Source: Limnoglobus roseus
GTDB taxonomy: Bacteria > Planctomycetota > Planctomycetia > Gemmatales > Gemmataceae
Length of the DNA stretch: 64,000 bases
Direction of reading: 5' to 3'
NCBI RefSeq assembly: GCF_008254045.1
Contig: NZ_CP042425.1
Location: forward strand, 3,906,001 to 3,970,000
Positions 16,607 to 26,578 of the stretch are shown here, one piece after another (within the stretch, counting starts at the first letter, position 1; every line of letters begins with the position of its first letter). Made by a program: the position numbers and the translations under genes. The notes beneath the pieces were generated by a model. The model was given only the letters and a program-made list of their open reading frames with translations, was not told the DNA's origin and did not search any database.

Positions 16607-17278
16607 ATGGCGAAGAAGAGTCGCGGCCACGGACCGACGAAGGTGCTGTTCATCGGGAACAGCTTCACTGCCCGGAACGACCTGCCCGGCCTGATCGCCC
16701 GGTTGGCCGGGGCACTGGGCCGGCAGCTTGAGCACCGCCTGATTCACGCCGGGGGCGCGTCGCTCCGGGCGCACTGGAACGCCGGCCGGGCGACCGAGGC
16801 GATCCGGGACGGCGGGTACGACGCCGTCGTGCTCCAAGAGCAGAGCACGCTGCCCGCCAAGAACGCCAGCCGGATGCACGAGAACGTCCGCCTGTTCGAC
16901 GGGGCGATCCGGGCTGCCGGCGCGAGGACGGTCCTTTACATGACGTGGGCCCGGCAGAACGCCCCGGACTCCCAGCAGGCCATTACTGACGCCTACGCCG
17001 CCATCGGCAAGGAGTTGGGTGCCACGGTCGCACCGGCCGGCGTGGCGTGGCAACGGTTCCTCCGGGACAACGACGGGCCCGCTTTGCACGACCGGGACCA
17101 GAGCCACCCCACGGTGGCGGGGTCGTACCTCGCCGCGTGCGTCATCCTCGCCGCACTGTTCCAGGAGAGCCCTGTTGGGGCTGAGGTCGACGTGCCCGGT
17201 CTGTCGGCCGGGGAACGGGCCGCCCTCCAGGCGGCGGCAGGGCAGGCGTGGGCAGAGCCCGCGTCGGAAGGATCGTGA
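16607..17278 (+). CDS. SGNH/GDSL-type hydrolase (223 aa)
   Basis: An esterase-fold protein with the block-I motif V-L-F-I-G-N-S-F-T near residue 15 carrying the nucleophilic Ser. G-G-A-S-L is present, and D-R-D-Q-S-H-P-T near residue 165 carries the Asp/His pair of block V. It resembles the DUF4886 type of SGNH proteins. There is no signal peptide, and the basic M-A-K-K-S-R start suggests a cytoplasmic protein. GGGAGGGG lies just before the ATG at 16607. It follows the LuxR-type gene by 190 bases. The substrate is unknown; relatives de-esterify carbohydrates or lipids. Confidence 0.8.
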   Translation: MAKKSRGHGPTKVLFIGNSFTARNDLPGLIARLAGALGRQLEHRLIHAGGASLRAHWNAGRATEAIRDGGYDAVVLQEQSTLPAKNASRMHENVRLFDGAIRAAGARTVLYMTWARQNAPDSQQAITDAYAAIGKELGATVAPAGVAWQRFLRDNDGPALHDRDQSHPTVAGSYLAACVILAALFQESPVGAEVDVPGLSAGERAALQAAAGQAWAEPASEGS

Positions 17279-17512
17279 CCGATCGACGCATTCGAACCCT
17301 CAACCACTCCGCAGGATCGCCGACCGAGATTAATCCCTGCGGCTGCTGTCACGGGTCGCTACGCTGGGCGTGTAGCCTTCGGCGGTAGTTGAGGAGACCC
17401 GATCCGTATTCATCTCACTCGGTGGATTGGCAGGATCACTCGTTCGGCCTCAACACAACCCTCCCGTGACTTCGCCGCGGCGCAGACAAGTGAGCACCCT
17501 TCGCGTCTCGAT

Positions 17513-17839
17513 TCAGACAGTCGCGGTGAACGCGGGGAAGATCAGATGGTAACAGTCGAGTTCCAAGACCGAGATCGAGTCAATCACGGTTCGGAGAACG
17601 CCGGGCCGCAGGGAGTAGTAGACAAATCAGCCTCTGTGTTCCCGCCGTAAAAAGTTTGCGTTCGTCAGCGTCGCCAGATGGTGGGAGAGGTTGTTGTTCG
17701 GGATGCAAAGATTCTTGGCGATCGTCGAGACGTTCTGAGGGCCGGCGGCCAGGAAGCGGACGATCCGCAATCGCTCCGGGGCGGCCAAGGCCGCCAGAAG
17801 ACTGGAGCAGCGGATCGTGTCGAGAGAGGTGGTCGGCAT
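17513..17839 (-). pseudogene. ArsR-type regulator interrupted by an in-frame TGA
   Basis: From the ATG at 17839 the frame encodes an ArsR winged helix: L-A-A-P-E-R-L-R-I-V-R-F-L-A-A-G, then S-T-I-A-K-N-L-C-I-P-N-N-N-L-S-H-H-L-A-T-L. A TGA at 17629-17627 falls after R-E-H-R-G. The same frame continues F-V-Y-Y-S-L-R-P-G-V-L to a second TGA at 17515-17513. G-R-F-V-Y-Y-S-L-x-P-G-V-L is the normal ArsR beta-hairpin, so the TGA probably replaces a CGA Arg codon. The product would lack the dimer-side wing. It starts 26 bases after the DUF1559 gene stop. Readthrough is possible but unsupported. Confidence 0.75.
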
Positions 17840-17864
17840 GCGGCCCCTCGGGCAAAGCAACTTG

Positions 17865-18926
17865 TCAATAATCACCGCCAGTTTCGCCACCGCCGCGGGT
17901 GCCGACGGCCGTCCAGGTGGTCGGGTCAACAGCGTCTCGCACGAACCGGCCGGAGCCGTCTGCCATCAGCACGTTGACGCCGCCTGTGTGGTAACTGCGG
18001 GCGGCCTTGAACCCGACGCTGGTGTACTGTTGCTCGCCCGCCGTGGTCACGTTCGTGACGCAGTCGTACTGCGGGCTGTTCGGCGGGTAGAAGTGGTTGT
18101 AGCTCACGCACCGGACTTCGCCGGCCACCCACTGGAAGCCCCGCGGCTGCTGGTAGTTCCACGACGACGGGGTGCCGCACGCGGCCGGCGTCAGTGGCGG
18201 GGACACGTTCGCGTACCACTTGCGAGTCGGCCCCGGCGGCGTCGGGCCGTAGGTGGTCGCCCCGTCGCCGAGCGTGCTTTCCGAGAACGCCGTGGTTCCG
18301 GACAGGCCGTCGGTAATGTCCGCGAACCGCCCCTTGATCTTCGCCCGGAACACGCCATCGGAGTCCCACGGCGACCCGTAAGGGGCACCGCCGGCCGTCG
18401 CCCCGGAGCCAGTGCACGCGGCGTAGTTCGACGACCCGAATTGCGACACCCCGTACCCGCCGACGCCCGCCGTCATGCTGTCGCTGGGGCACAGAAAGAT
18501 CGGGATCATCTGCTGCACCGCGAACTGGTTGTCCGTGGACACCTGCAACGACGGGTACAGGTACATCGGCTGATCCAAGTTCATCCGGTTGAAGATGGCC
18601 GTCTGTTCGAGGAACGGGTTGAGTTGCGCTAGCACGCTCCACGAGTAGAAGTACGGCGGCACGACCCCGACGTAGGGGGCCTTCACCACGGCCGGGAAGA
18701 CCGGGGGCAGGGTGCCGTTCGTGCCCTCGTAGTTGTGCAGCGCGAGGCCGATCTGCTTGAGGTTGTTCGCGCACTTGAGGCGAGCGGCCGCCTCACGAAC
18801 CTTCTGGACGGCCGGCAACAGGAGGCCGATCAGGATCGCAATGATGGCGATGACGACCAGCAACTCGATGAGCGTGAATCCCGATCGGGTCGATGTCGAA
18901 CGAGGTGTCGGAGTCATATTTCCCAT
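17865..18926 (-). CDS. DUF1559 pseudopilin-like protein (353 aa)
   Basis: A planctomycete surface protein with a type-II-secretion/type-IV-pilin N-terminus: [19 protein letters not shown], with the prepilin cleavage Gly before Phe and the conserved Glu5. After the helix comes [15 protein letters not shown], the DUF1559 signature. The C-terminus has the typical [15 protein letters not shown] motif. Length is normal. The start at 18926 or an in-frame ATG at 18917 are both possible. Function in the family is unknown; it is probably cell-envelope associated. Confidence 0.95.
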   Translation of the reverse strand: MGNMTPTPRSTSTRSGFTLIELLVVIAIIAILIGLLLPAVQKVREAAARLKCANNLKQIGLALHNYEGTNGTLPPVFPAVVKAPYVGVVPPYFYSWSVLAQLNPFLEQTAIFNRMNLDQPMYLYPSLQVSTDNQFAVQQMIPIFLCPSDSMTAGVGGYGVSQFGSSNYAACTGSGATAGGAPYGSPWDSDGVFRAKIKGRFADITDGLSGTTAFSESTLGDGATTYGPTPPGPTRKWYANVSPPLTPAACGTPSSWNYQQPRGFQWVAGEVRCVSYNHFYPPNSPQYDCVTNVTTAGEQQYTSVGFKAARSYHTGGVNVLMADGSGRFVRDAVDPTTWTAVGTRGGGETGGDY

Positions 18927-19085
18927 CCCACCCAGGCCGCGGAAGCTGCCGAATCGCCGCGCATTATCTTGACGACTCGTCAGGCGTCATTATATTTTCC
19001 GACATCCCCACGCCCACCTTCGCCGTCGAGAGGCTTGTCGTTCACCCGCCGGCCGTCTCGACATCATACCCCCAGAGAGCGCACC

Positions 19086-22000
19086 ATGCCTCGCACCTTC
19101 TCCGCCCGGTCGGCCGCCAAGCGACTGAGGACCCGCCGTCCGTTGGCCGTCGAGGCACTCGAAGGGCGTGACGTGCCGGCCACGTTCACGTGGACGCCGA
19201 CCGCGCCGGGGACGTACAGCTGGAACGACGCGGCCAACTGGGGCGGGGCTGGGTTCCCGAACGCAATCGACGACGTGGCCAACCTCACGGCCGCCCTCGT
19301 CGGTAATCAGCACGTCAACTTGAATGTGCCGATCACCGTCGGGACACTGAACATCGGCTCGACGACCGCCACCGGGGCGTTCACCGTCGTCGGCAGCGGC
19401 GGATCGCTGACGTTCAACGTGGCGACCGGGTCGGCCGCTCTGACCGACACGAACTCCGGCGGCGACGCCGTGCTCGCTCCGATCACGGTGAGCGACCCGT
19501 TGACCATCTCCGGCAACGGTGGCCTGCCGCTCGCCCTCGGCGTCACGCTGGCCGGCAGCGGCACCATCACCACGGCCGGCACCATCGCCTTGGCGTCCGG
19601 CCTGGCGACCGCGGCCCCGTTCCCGCTGAACGGCAGCGGCACCATCACATCCGACCCCAGCCTTTTCGTGGAGTCGTTCTACGACAGTGCCTTGTACCAG
19701 TTCAACGCCCGCACCGGCGACCTGCTGGCCGCCTTGCTCGCCCCGAACAGCAACACCGGCCTGCAACTGCCGGCCGGTCTCACCACCGGGCCGGACGGCA
19801 ATCTGTACCTCAGCAGCCAGAACAATGACACCATCCTGAAGTTCGACCGGACCACGAACCAGTTGTCTACGTTCCTCGATTCGACCACGCTGAACAACAT
19901 CGCGGCCATGCCGTCGAGCGGCGGCAACGCGCACTTCGCCCCGGCGGGCCTGCGGTTCGGCCCGGACGGCAAGTTGTACGTCAGCTTGAACGGCGGGTTC
20001 ACGTCTGCTCAGGGGGCCGTGATCCGGTTCGACGTGAACAGCACCGGCGGCGTGCTGACTGCCCCCGGCACGTACACCCTTGTCGCCGGCCCGGCCGGCG
20101 TTGTTCAACCCAGCGGGCTGACGTTCGGAGTCGCCGCCGGGGACACCGGCAACCTGTACTTCAGCAGCTCCGCGACCGGCAGTGTGGTTAAGGTGACGGG
20201 GGCCACCGGGGCCACGCCGACGACCAGCCAGTTGATTGCCCCGCCGAACAACGGCGGACTGGAGTTCCCGACCGGCCTGGCGTTCGGCCCGGACGGCAAG
20301 CTGTACGTGGCCGACCTGGGGGCCTTCACCGGGGCCGGCAAGGTCGTGCGGTTCAACGCCGACGGCACGGCCCCCCAGACGTTCGTGGCGAGTGGCACCG
20401 GCGCAAACCCTGGCGACCTGGCCGGCCAGTTCCCGTCCGACCTGCTGTTTGACGCCCAGGGGAACCTGATCACGGCCAATCTCGGCCCGAACGGCCCGAC
20501 GACCGGCCACAACAACGACTTCGCCGGGTCCGTGTACCAGTACGACTCGTCCGGCGGGTTCGTGCAGGCCCTCGTGGCGAGTAGCGACTTCCCGCAGACC
20601 GGCCCGGCCGCTTCGTTCTCCGGCATCATTCCGTCCCAACTGTCGCTCGCCGCCGCCGCCGCTTTCACGATCGGCAGTAACCTGAACCCGGCCGGTGCGG
20701 CGACCGGCGTGTTCACGACCCCGGCCGTCACCTTCACCGGCGGCGGCGGCCTGAGCGTCACGCTCAACGGCACGTCCCCCGGCGGCGGTTACGACCAACT
20801 CGCGGCGACCGGCCCGGTGGCCCTCAATGGGGCAACCCTGACCGTGGCGACCCCGTTCGCGGCCCCGCCCGGCTCTCAATTCACCATCGTCTCGGCCCCG
20901 GCCCTGAGCGGCACGTTCGCCGGCTTGCCCGAAGGGGCGACGGTCGTCGTCGGCACCCAGCAGTTCACCATCAGCTACGTCGGCGGCACCGGGCACAGCG
21001 TCGTGCTGACGCGGGTGGCGGCGACCGCCCCGACGATCACCGGCCCGACGACGGCCACCTTCTTCACCGGTGCGGCCCCGAGCTTCACCGTCACCGCCAC
21101 CGGTTCCCCGGCCCCGACGTTCTCCGTCGCCGGTGGCCTGCCGCCGGGGCTGAGCCTCAACGCCACCACCGGGGCTGTCACCGGCACGCCGACCGCGACC
21201 GGCACGTTCACCCCTAGCATCACGGCCACGAACGCCTCCGGCAGCGACACCAAGGCGTTCACCTTCACCGTGCAGGCCGGCATCGCCCCGGCGATCACCA
21301 GCGCGGCCGGGGCCATGTTCACCGCCGGCACCGGCGGCACGTTCACTGTGACGGCCACCGGCACGCCGGCACCGACGCTGGCCGAAACCGCCCCCCTGCC
21401 CAGCGGCGTAACATTCGACCCGGTGACCGGGGTGCTGACGGTCGCCCCGACGGCGTTGGCCGGCAGTTCCGTGCTGACGTTCACCGCGACCAACGGCGTC
21501 GGCACACCGGCCAGCCAAACCTTCGCCCTGACGATCGGCAACGTGCCAACGTTCACCAGCCCGAACGCGACGGCGTTCGCCACCGGCACCGCCAACAGTT
21601 TCGCCGTCGTGACCGGCGGCAGCCCGACGCCGACGCTGAGCGAAACGGGCGCACTGCCGACCGGCGTCACGTTCGACGCCGCCACGGGCACGCTGTCCGG
21701 CACGCCGGCGGCCGCCACGGCGGGGACGTACCCGGTCACGTTCTCCGCCACCAACCTCTTCGGCACGACGACGCAGAGCTTCACGCTGACGGTGCAAGCG
21801 GCGGCCGCCCCGGTGATCACCAGCCCGGCCGCATCCGCCTTCAAAGTCGGCCAGGCGAACACGTTCGCCGTGACCGCGACCGGCACGCCGACGCCGACGC
21901 TGACCCTGTCCGGCACCCTGCCGACCGGGGTGACGTTCAACGCCAGCACCGGCGTCCTGTCCGGTACGCCGACCGCCGCCGCGGCGGGGACGTTCCCGCT

Positions 22001-23894
22001 GACGTTCACCGCGACGAGCAGTTCGGGCGCGGTGAGCCAGAACTTCACGCTCACCGTCGGCTCCGTGCCGGCCTTCACCAGTGCGACGACGGTGTCGTTC
22101 GCCACCGGCACGTCCGGGGCGTTCAACGTGACGGCGACCGGTGCCCCGTCGCCGACACTGAGCGTGGCCGGCACCCTGCCTGCGGGCGTGACCTTCAATG
22201 CCGCCACGGGGCAACTGTCGGTCGCGGGCACGACGGCGGCCGGCACGTATCCGCTGACGTTCACCGCCGCGAACGCCATCGGCACGGCGACACAGAACTT
22301 CACGCTGACGGTGCGGCCGGGGTCGGCCCCGGCGATCACCAGTGCGAACACCGCTCTGTTCGGCGTTGGCGCAACGGGATCGTTCAGCGTGACCGCGACC
22401 GGCACGCCGACGCCGACCCTGGCAGTGTCCGGTGCCCTACCGACGGGGGTGACGTTCAACGCCAGCACCGGCGTCCTGTCCGGTACGCCGGCGGCCGGCA
22501 CGGCTGGCACGTACCCGCTGACCATCACCGCCACCAACGGCGTCGGCACCGGGGCCACCCAGGGCTTCACCCTGACGGTGCAATCCGGCGCGACCGGCAC
22601 GGTCCCGGCGTTCACCAGTGCGGCCGCGGCCACCTTCGCCGTCGGCACCGCGGGCAGTTTCGCCGTGACCGCGACCGGCACGCCGACGCCGACCCTGAGC
22701 GTGGCCGGCGCTCTGCCGGCCGGCCTGACGTTCAACGCCGCGACCGGCCTACTGACCGGCACCCCGGCAGCCGGCGCCGCGGGCGTCTACCAGTTGACGT
22801 TCACGGCGACTAACAGCGTCAGCACGGCCAGCCAGACCGTCACGGTGACGGTGACGGGAACGCCGGTCGCCCTGCCGGGGCGGCTAGCGGTCAGCGGCCC
22901 GACAGACGGAAGTGTGACGGTGTTCGACCCGGCCACGGGCGGCCAGTACCCGGCCGGCACGGCCGTCGTCGGCAACCCGTTCGCCGGCTTGGGCGTGCAA
23001 GTTCGCACCGCCGTCGCCGACGTGGACGGCGACGGCACGCCGGACACGATCTACGTGACCGGCCCCGGCGTGGCCGTGCAGTTCGCTGTCGTCAACGGGA
23101 AGGATAACACTCTGTTGGTGGCCGCGACCATGCCTTACGAGGCGACCTTCACCGGCGGCGGATTCGTGTCGGCCGCCGACCTCGACGGCGATGGTCGGGC
23201 GGAAATCGTGGTCACGCCCGACCAAGGCGGCGGGCCTCGCGTCACGATCTTCGGCCGGCCGACGACCGGCACGACGGCGACCGTGAAGGCCAACTTCTTG
23301 GGCATCGACGACCCGACCTTCCGCGGTGGTGCCCGGTCGGCCATCGGCGACATCAACGCCGACGGCACGCCCGATCTGGCCGTGGCGGCCGGGTTCCTCG
23401 GCGGCCCGCGGGTGTCGCTCCTCGACGGCAAGACGCTGTTCGGCACGCCGACAACGCTGGTCGGTGACTTCTTCGCCTTCCCCGGCAGCGATGCGGTAAC
23501 CCTGCGGAACGGGGCTTATGTGGCGGTCGGCGACGTGGACGGGGACGGGTTCGCGGACCTGATCTTTGGCGGCGGCCCCGGCGGCGGCCCGCGAGTGTAC
23601 ACCCTGAGCGGTAAACTGGTGTCGGCCGGCAACCTGGACGCGGCCTACGCGAACCCGGTGACCAACTTCTTCGTCGCCGGCAACACGTCCGCCCGCGGCG
23701 GCGTGCGGGTGGGCGTCGTGGACGCCGACGGCGACGGCCGGGCGGACATCGCGGCGGGCAGCGGCAGCGGTCTGCCGGGCAGCGTGCGGGTGTACTTCGG
23801 CAAGAACGTCACGAGCCCGGCCGAGCCGATCGCGTTCCAGGATCTGAACGTCTTCGGCAGCACGGCCCTGGCCGACGGCGTGTACGTGGGCTGA
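19086..23894 (+). CDS. Giant surface protein: NHL-like, seven Ig-like repeats, FG-GAP C-terminus (1602 aa)
   Basis: Exported by the planctomycete motif A-L-E-G-R-D-V-P-A-T-F near residue 30. Residues about 190-520 contain NHL/SMP30-like blades (G-P-D-G-N-L-Y-L, G-P-D-G-K-L-Y-V twice). Residues 650-1257 hold seven repeats of about 86 aa of the putative Ig (He_PIG) type, each opening P-x-x-T-S and containing L-P-x-G-V-T-F and G-T-x-x-x-G-T-Y. Residues 1258-1602 carry FG-GAP/VCBS calcium-binding repeats (D-V-D-G-D-G-x-x-D). The end G-V-Y-V-G and the FG-GAP block closely match the protein at 24407-26062. The ATG at 19086 is the only start close to the export motif. Probably adhesion or matrix; this is inference. 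Confidence 0.85.
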   Translation: MPRTFSARSAAKRLRTRRPLAVEALEGRDVPATFTWTPTAPGTYSWNDAANWGGAGFPNAIDDVANLTAALVGNQHVNLNVPITVGTLNIGSTTATGAFTVVGSGGSLTFNVATGSAALTDTNSGGDAVLAPITVSDPLTISGNGGLPLALGVTLAGSGTITTAGTIALASGLATAAPFPLNGSGTITSDPSLFVESFYDSALYQFNARTGDLLAALLAPNSNTGLQLPAGLTTGPDGNLYLSSQNNDTILKFDRTTNQLSTFLDSTTLNNIAAMPSSGGNAHFAPAGLRFGPDGKLYVSLNGGFTSAQGAVIRFDVNSTGGVLTAPGTYTLVAGPAGVVQPSGLTFGVAAGDTGNLYFSSSATGSVVKVTGATGATPTTSQLIAPPNNGGLEFPTGLAFGPDGKLYVADLGAFTGAGKVVRFNADGTAPQTFVASGTGANPGDLAGQFPSDLLFDAQGNLITANLGPNGPTTGHNNDFAGSVYQYDSSGGFVQALVASSDFPQTGPAASFSGIIPSQLSLAAAAAFTIGSNLNPAGAATGVFTTPAVTFTGGGGLSVTLNGTSPGGGYDQLAATGPVALNGATLTVATPFAAPPGSQFTIVSAPALSGTFAGLPEGATVVVGTQQFTISYVGGTGHSVVLTRVAATAPTITGPTTATFFTGAAPSFTVTATGSPAPTFSVAGGLPPGLSLNATTGAVTGTPTATGTFTPSITATNASGSDTKAFTFTVQAGIAPAITSAAGAMFTAGTGGTFTVTATGTPAPTLAETAPLPSGVTFDPVTGVLTVAPTALAGSSVLTFTATNGVGTPASQTFALTIGNVPTFTSPNATAFATGTANSFAVVTGGSPTPTLSETGALPTGVTFDAATGTLSGTPAAATAGTYPVTFSATNLFGTTTQSFTLTVQAAAAPVITSPAASAFKVGQANTFAVTATGTPTPTLTLSGTLPTGVTFNASTGVLSGTPTAAAAGTFPLTFTATSSSGAVSQNFTLTVGSVPAFTSATTVSFATGTSGAFNVTATGAPSPTLSVAGTLPAGVTFNAATGQLSVAGTTAAGTYPLTFTAANAIGTATQNFTLTVRPGSAPAITSANTALFGVGATGSFSVTATGTPTPTLAVSGALPTGVTFNASTGVLSGTPAAGTAGTYPLTITATNGVGTGATQGFTLTVQSGATGTVPAFTSAAAATFAVGTAGSFAVTATGTPTPTLSVAGALPAGLTFNAATGLLTGTPAAGAAGVYQLTFTATNSVSTASQTVTVTVTGTPVALPGRLAVSGPTDGSVTVFDPATGGQYPAGTAVVGNPFAGLGVQVRTAVADVDGDGTPDTIYVTGPGVAVQFAVVNGKDNTLLVAATMPYEATFTGGGFVSAADLDGDGRAEIVVTPDQGGGPRVTIFGRPTTGTTATVKANFLGIDDPTFRGGARSAIGDINADGTPDLAVAAGFLGGPRVSLLDGKTLFGTPTTLVGDFFAFPGSDAVTLRNGAYVAVGDVDGDGFADLIFGGGPGGGPRVYTLSGKLVSAGNLDAAYANPVTNFFVAGNTSARGGVRVGVVDADGDGRADIAAGSGSGLPGSVRVYFGKNVTSPAEPIAFQDLNVFGSTALADGVYVG

Positions 23895-23980
23895 ACCCGG
23901 TAAGAGAACAAGGCGGGCAGGAGTTCGGTCAAGGCCGCGTTCGGACCGTTGAGCGTGGTTATTCCTCCCTGCCAAGTTTT

Positions 23981-24026
23981 CGAGCCAAGTTGTGGTCGAT
24001 CAAATACTCGCCCACAACTTGGCTCG
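23981..24026. repeat. 15-bp perfect inverted repeat after the giant surface gene
   Basis: CGAGCCAAGTTGTGG and CCACAACTTGGCTCG with a 16-base loop. No T-run follows. It may be a terminator for the surface-protein gene 86 bases upstream. Confidence 0.6.
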
Positions 24027-24406
24027 TGAGGTGGCCGGGTCGGCTTCGCGGATGGTGCGGACGCTGGCAGCGACGATGTGACAGTAGCAGCCGGGGCCGC
24101 CGAGTGACCTGTGACTTACGAAAAGCCTACCTGCGGCCCCGGTCTTCTGTATCGCCTGCGTCGTGATACAAATCCGCCAGCGCCGTCGCGAGTTCCACCG
24201 ATCGCCAAGCAAACGCGGCATCGTCCCGCTCGAATCCTATCCGAAACTCGTCGTCATCAGTTGCCGCGGCCGCGGCGGGGTCCAGAGCACCCGCCAGAAT
24301 GCACATTGACCGAATTCCGCTCAGGCGCAGTGTGGCCGGGCCGACGTAACGGATGAACCCCTTGTTCGGCCCTGGCTCTCAACTCAATGGGAAGAAGTCC
24401 GCCCCG
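24027..24406. other. Intergenic region between convergent surface genes
   Basis: No gene recognised. The frames present are short and lack family features. Confidence 0.4.
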
Positions 24407-26062
24407 TTACCCGACGTAGACGCCGCCCTGCGATTGGTCCGCGTCGAACTCGAACGCCGGGGGCGGCGTGCCCGCCGCGCTGATGTTCTTGCCCAGGTAG
24501 GCGGTCACGTGCGAACCGGCCCCGGCTCCGGCCCCGACTACGAGGTCGGCCTTGGCGTCCCCGTCCAGGTCTTTCACGGCCAACCGGATGCCCCCGCGGC
24601 TGTCGACGTTTCCCCCGAAGAAGTTCGCCAGCGTGACGTACTGGTTCGTGAGCAGACTCTTCCCGTCGAACGCGAGTACCCGCGGGCCGCCGCCGGGGCC
24701 GCCGCCGGCGATCAAGTCCGCGTACCCGTCACCGTTGACGTCCCCGGCCGTCACGAAGATGCCGTTCCGCAGGGCTTGTTCGAAGGCGAAGAAGTCGCCG
24801 AACAGCTTTTTCGGCGTGCCCGTTAGCGACGTGCCGTCGAAACCGGCCACCCGCGGGCCGCCGCCGAACCCGGCGGCGACGATCAGGTCGTCGATCCCGT
24901 CGCCGGTCAGGTCGGCCACGGTCGCCCGTGCCCCGCCGCGGAAGTTCGGGTCGTCGATCCCGAAGAACCGGGTGAGCTCGGTCGCCGTACCCTTGGCGAG
25001 GGCGGCCCCGTCATACACGGCGGCGATCGGGCCGCCGCCTTGGTCGGGGGTAACGACCAGATCGGGGACGCCGTCACCGTTGAAGTCGCCGGCCGCGGCG
25101 TAGACGCCGCCGGTGAACGCGGACTCGAACGGGGCGGTGGTGGCGAGGACGTGCTGGTCCTTGCCGTCGAGGATTTGGACCTGGGTCGGGCCGCCGGGTC
25201 CGGTTCCGGCGACCAGATCGGCCACGCCGTCGCCGTTGAAGTCGGCGGCGGCGGTGCGGACGCCGCCGGTGAAGGAGGTGCCGAAGGGGCTGACGGTGAA
25301 GCGGACGGTACCGTCGGGGTTGTAGAGGGTGGCGGTGCCGGCCCCGGCGTCGGCCCCGACCGCGAACTGCGGGGTTCCGAGCAGCGCGGCCGCCGCGGTC
25401 GGTGGCACCGTTGGCGGCACGGCCGGGGGCGAGGTCGGCGGCACCGTCGGGGGGGAGACGTTCGCCACGGTTAAGTTCGATGCCCCGATGAAGTAATACG
25501 GCGCACCCGCGGTCTGTTGGTCCGAGACGCCGGACGAAGGATTCGATCCGGCCGTCACGATGGCGGAGGCCAAGACGTTGGTTTGCGTTTGACCGTGAAA
25601 TTCGAAGTGGCTGAAAGGTGGGTTCGGGGAGAAGCCCGCGGTTACCGTCGGGCCGCGCTTGAAGAACTCGAACGAGTTACCGAGAATGTCGATCTCGTCA
25701 CTGCTAGACGGCGTGTTGAGAGTATACGTGTAGGTGTTGTCGATTGTGACCGTCGCCGTGAGTTCGAGCGCCGTACCTCTGTAAAACGCATTTCCGCCAC
25801 TCACCTGTCCGGTCGCCGAGTTGTTGAAACTGAACGTCCCCACATAGGTGCTGACGTTGTCCTGAATCGAGACCGGCACCGCGTGGTTGGTGGACGTGTC
25901 GGTGATGCTTGTGACCGTGCCGCTGAACTGGTAGGTGACGGTCGCCGGTTGCACGCGGTCTTCCAATACCTCGAATCTGGTGAGACAGCTTCGACCAGGT
26001 CTTCCGCCGCTCTTCGATCTGTGATGACGGCCGCGGTGTAATGAGAAGAACAGCATAGTCAT
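24407..26062 (-). CDS. FG-GAP repeat surface protein (551 aa)
   Basis: Starts M-T-M-L-F-F-S-L-H with a basic stretch and the export motif F-E-V-L-E-D-R-V-Q-P-A-T. Residues 40-190 form a beta-rich domain of unknown family. A Pro/Thr linker (repeats of P-P-T-V-P-P) follows near 210-225. Residues about 230-551 have FG-GAP/VCBS repeats with calcium-binding D-F-N-G-D-G-V-x-D. Its C-terminal 320 residues are clearly homologous to the C-terminus of the convergent gene ending at 23894, including the final G-V-Y-V-G, so this is a domain-shuffled paralogue. The frame is open to 26143, but the ATG at 26062 fits the export motif best. Confidence 0.85.
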   Translation of the reverse strand: MTMLFFSLHRGRHHRSKSGGRPGRSCLTRFEVLEDRVQPATVTYQFSGTVTSITDTSTNHAVPVSIQDNVSTYVGTFSFNNSATGQVSGGNAFYRGTALELTATVTIDNTYTYTLNTPSSSDEIDILGNSFEFFKRGPTVTAGFSPNPPFSHFEFHGQTQTNVLASAIVTAGSNPSSGVSDQQTAGAPYYFIGASNLTVANVSPPTVPPTSPPAVPPTVPPTAAAALLGTPQFAVGADAGAGTATLYNPDGTVRFTVSPFGTSFTGGVRTAAADFNGDGVADLVAGTGPGGPTQVQILDGKDQHVLATTAPFESAFTGGVYAAAGDFNGDGVPDLVVTPDQGGGPIAAVYDGAALAKGTATELTRFFGIDDPNFRGGARATVADLTGDGIDDLIVAAGFGGGPRVAGFDGTSLTGTPKKLFGDFFAFEQALRNGIFVTAGDVNGDGYADLIAGGGPGGGPRVLAFDGKSLLTNQYVTLANFFGGNVDSRGGIRLAVKDLDGDAKADLVVGAGAGAGSHVTAYLGKNISAAGTPPPAFEFDADQSQGGVYVG

Positions 26063-26239
26063 TTCCCACAACGAGGTTTTTGGAAAATCCAAGGCATGCA
26101 GTGGACGTGGAAGGGTAGTACCGAGCCTTCGGAGGGGCAACACAACGAGAGATTTTCAGATTTTTCCCTCAAACTCGCCTGCGGGTAGCACCGGGACGGC
26201 GACCCCGACTGCCCGTGCATGTGCGCCGGCTGGCAGGCG

Positions 26240-26498
26240 GGGTTCGACTCGTACGGCGTACCCGCAGGCGAAGGTGCCGTTGGGCACCGCCCACCTGGTG
26301 CGGGCGGCGTTGCGGTCCGTGGCCGGCAAGGACCGCCGGGCGGTGGACGCAGACCTTGGCTCGATTTACCAGGCCGCGATGGCGCGGGAGGCGGGGATGG
26401 CGATGTCGAAGTCTGCTGAGGTGTGGGGCGGGCAATCCCCGACGATTGTGAAGTGGCGGCGTGTCGAGTGGGCGGACGTGGTGGCGATGTTCGAATAG
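26240..26498 (+). pseudogene. IS256-family (mutator) transposase fragment
   Basis: The plus frame reads A-Y-P-Q-A-K-V-P-L, then H-L-V-R-A-A-L-R-S-V-A-G-K-D-R-R-A-V, A-D-L-G-S-I-Y-Q-A-A and W-R-R-V-E-W-A-D-V-V-A-M-F-E. This matches the region after the second catalytic Asp in IS256 transposases (C-x-V-H-L-V-R-N-S-L and K-D-R-K-A-V). Only about 85 codons remain; both the DDE core and the C-terminal end are gone. Confidence 0.7.
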
Positions 26499-26578
26499 CC
26501 CCGTGGCCCGAGTGCCCCTTTGTTGACGATTGATGGTAGACCGTCGAGCGGCACGCTGCCGCCCGGCGGTCACACGGA

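Noticed and set aside
17627..17629. TGA read as selenocysteine in the ArsR-like gene
   Set aside because: The family has Arg at this position and no SECIS-like hairpin is evident right after the codon.
18990..22214. Very long open frame antisense to the giant surface gene
   Set aside because: It is Arg/Gly-rich low-complexity sequence produced by the high GC and periodic codons of the real gene; the same happens over the RTX and RND genes.
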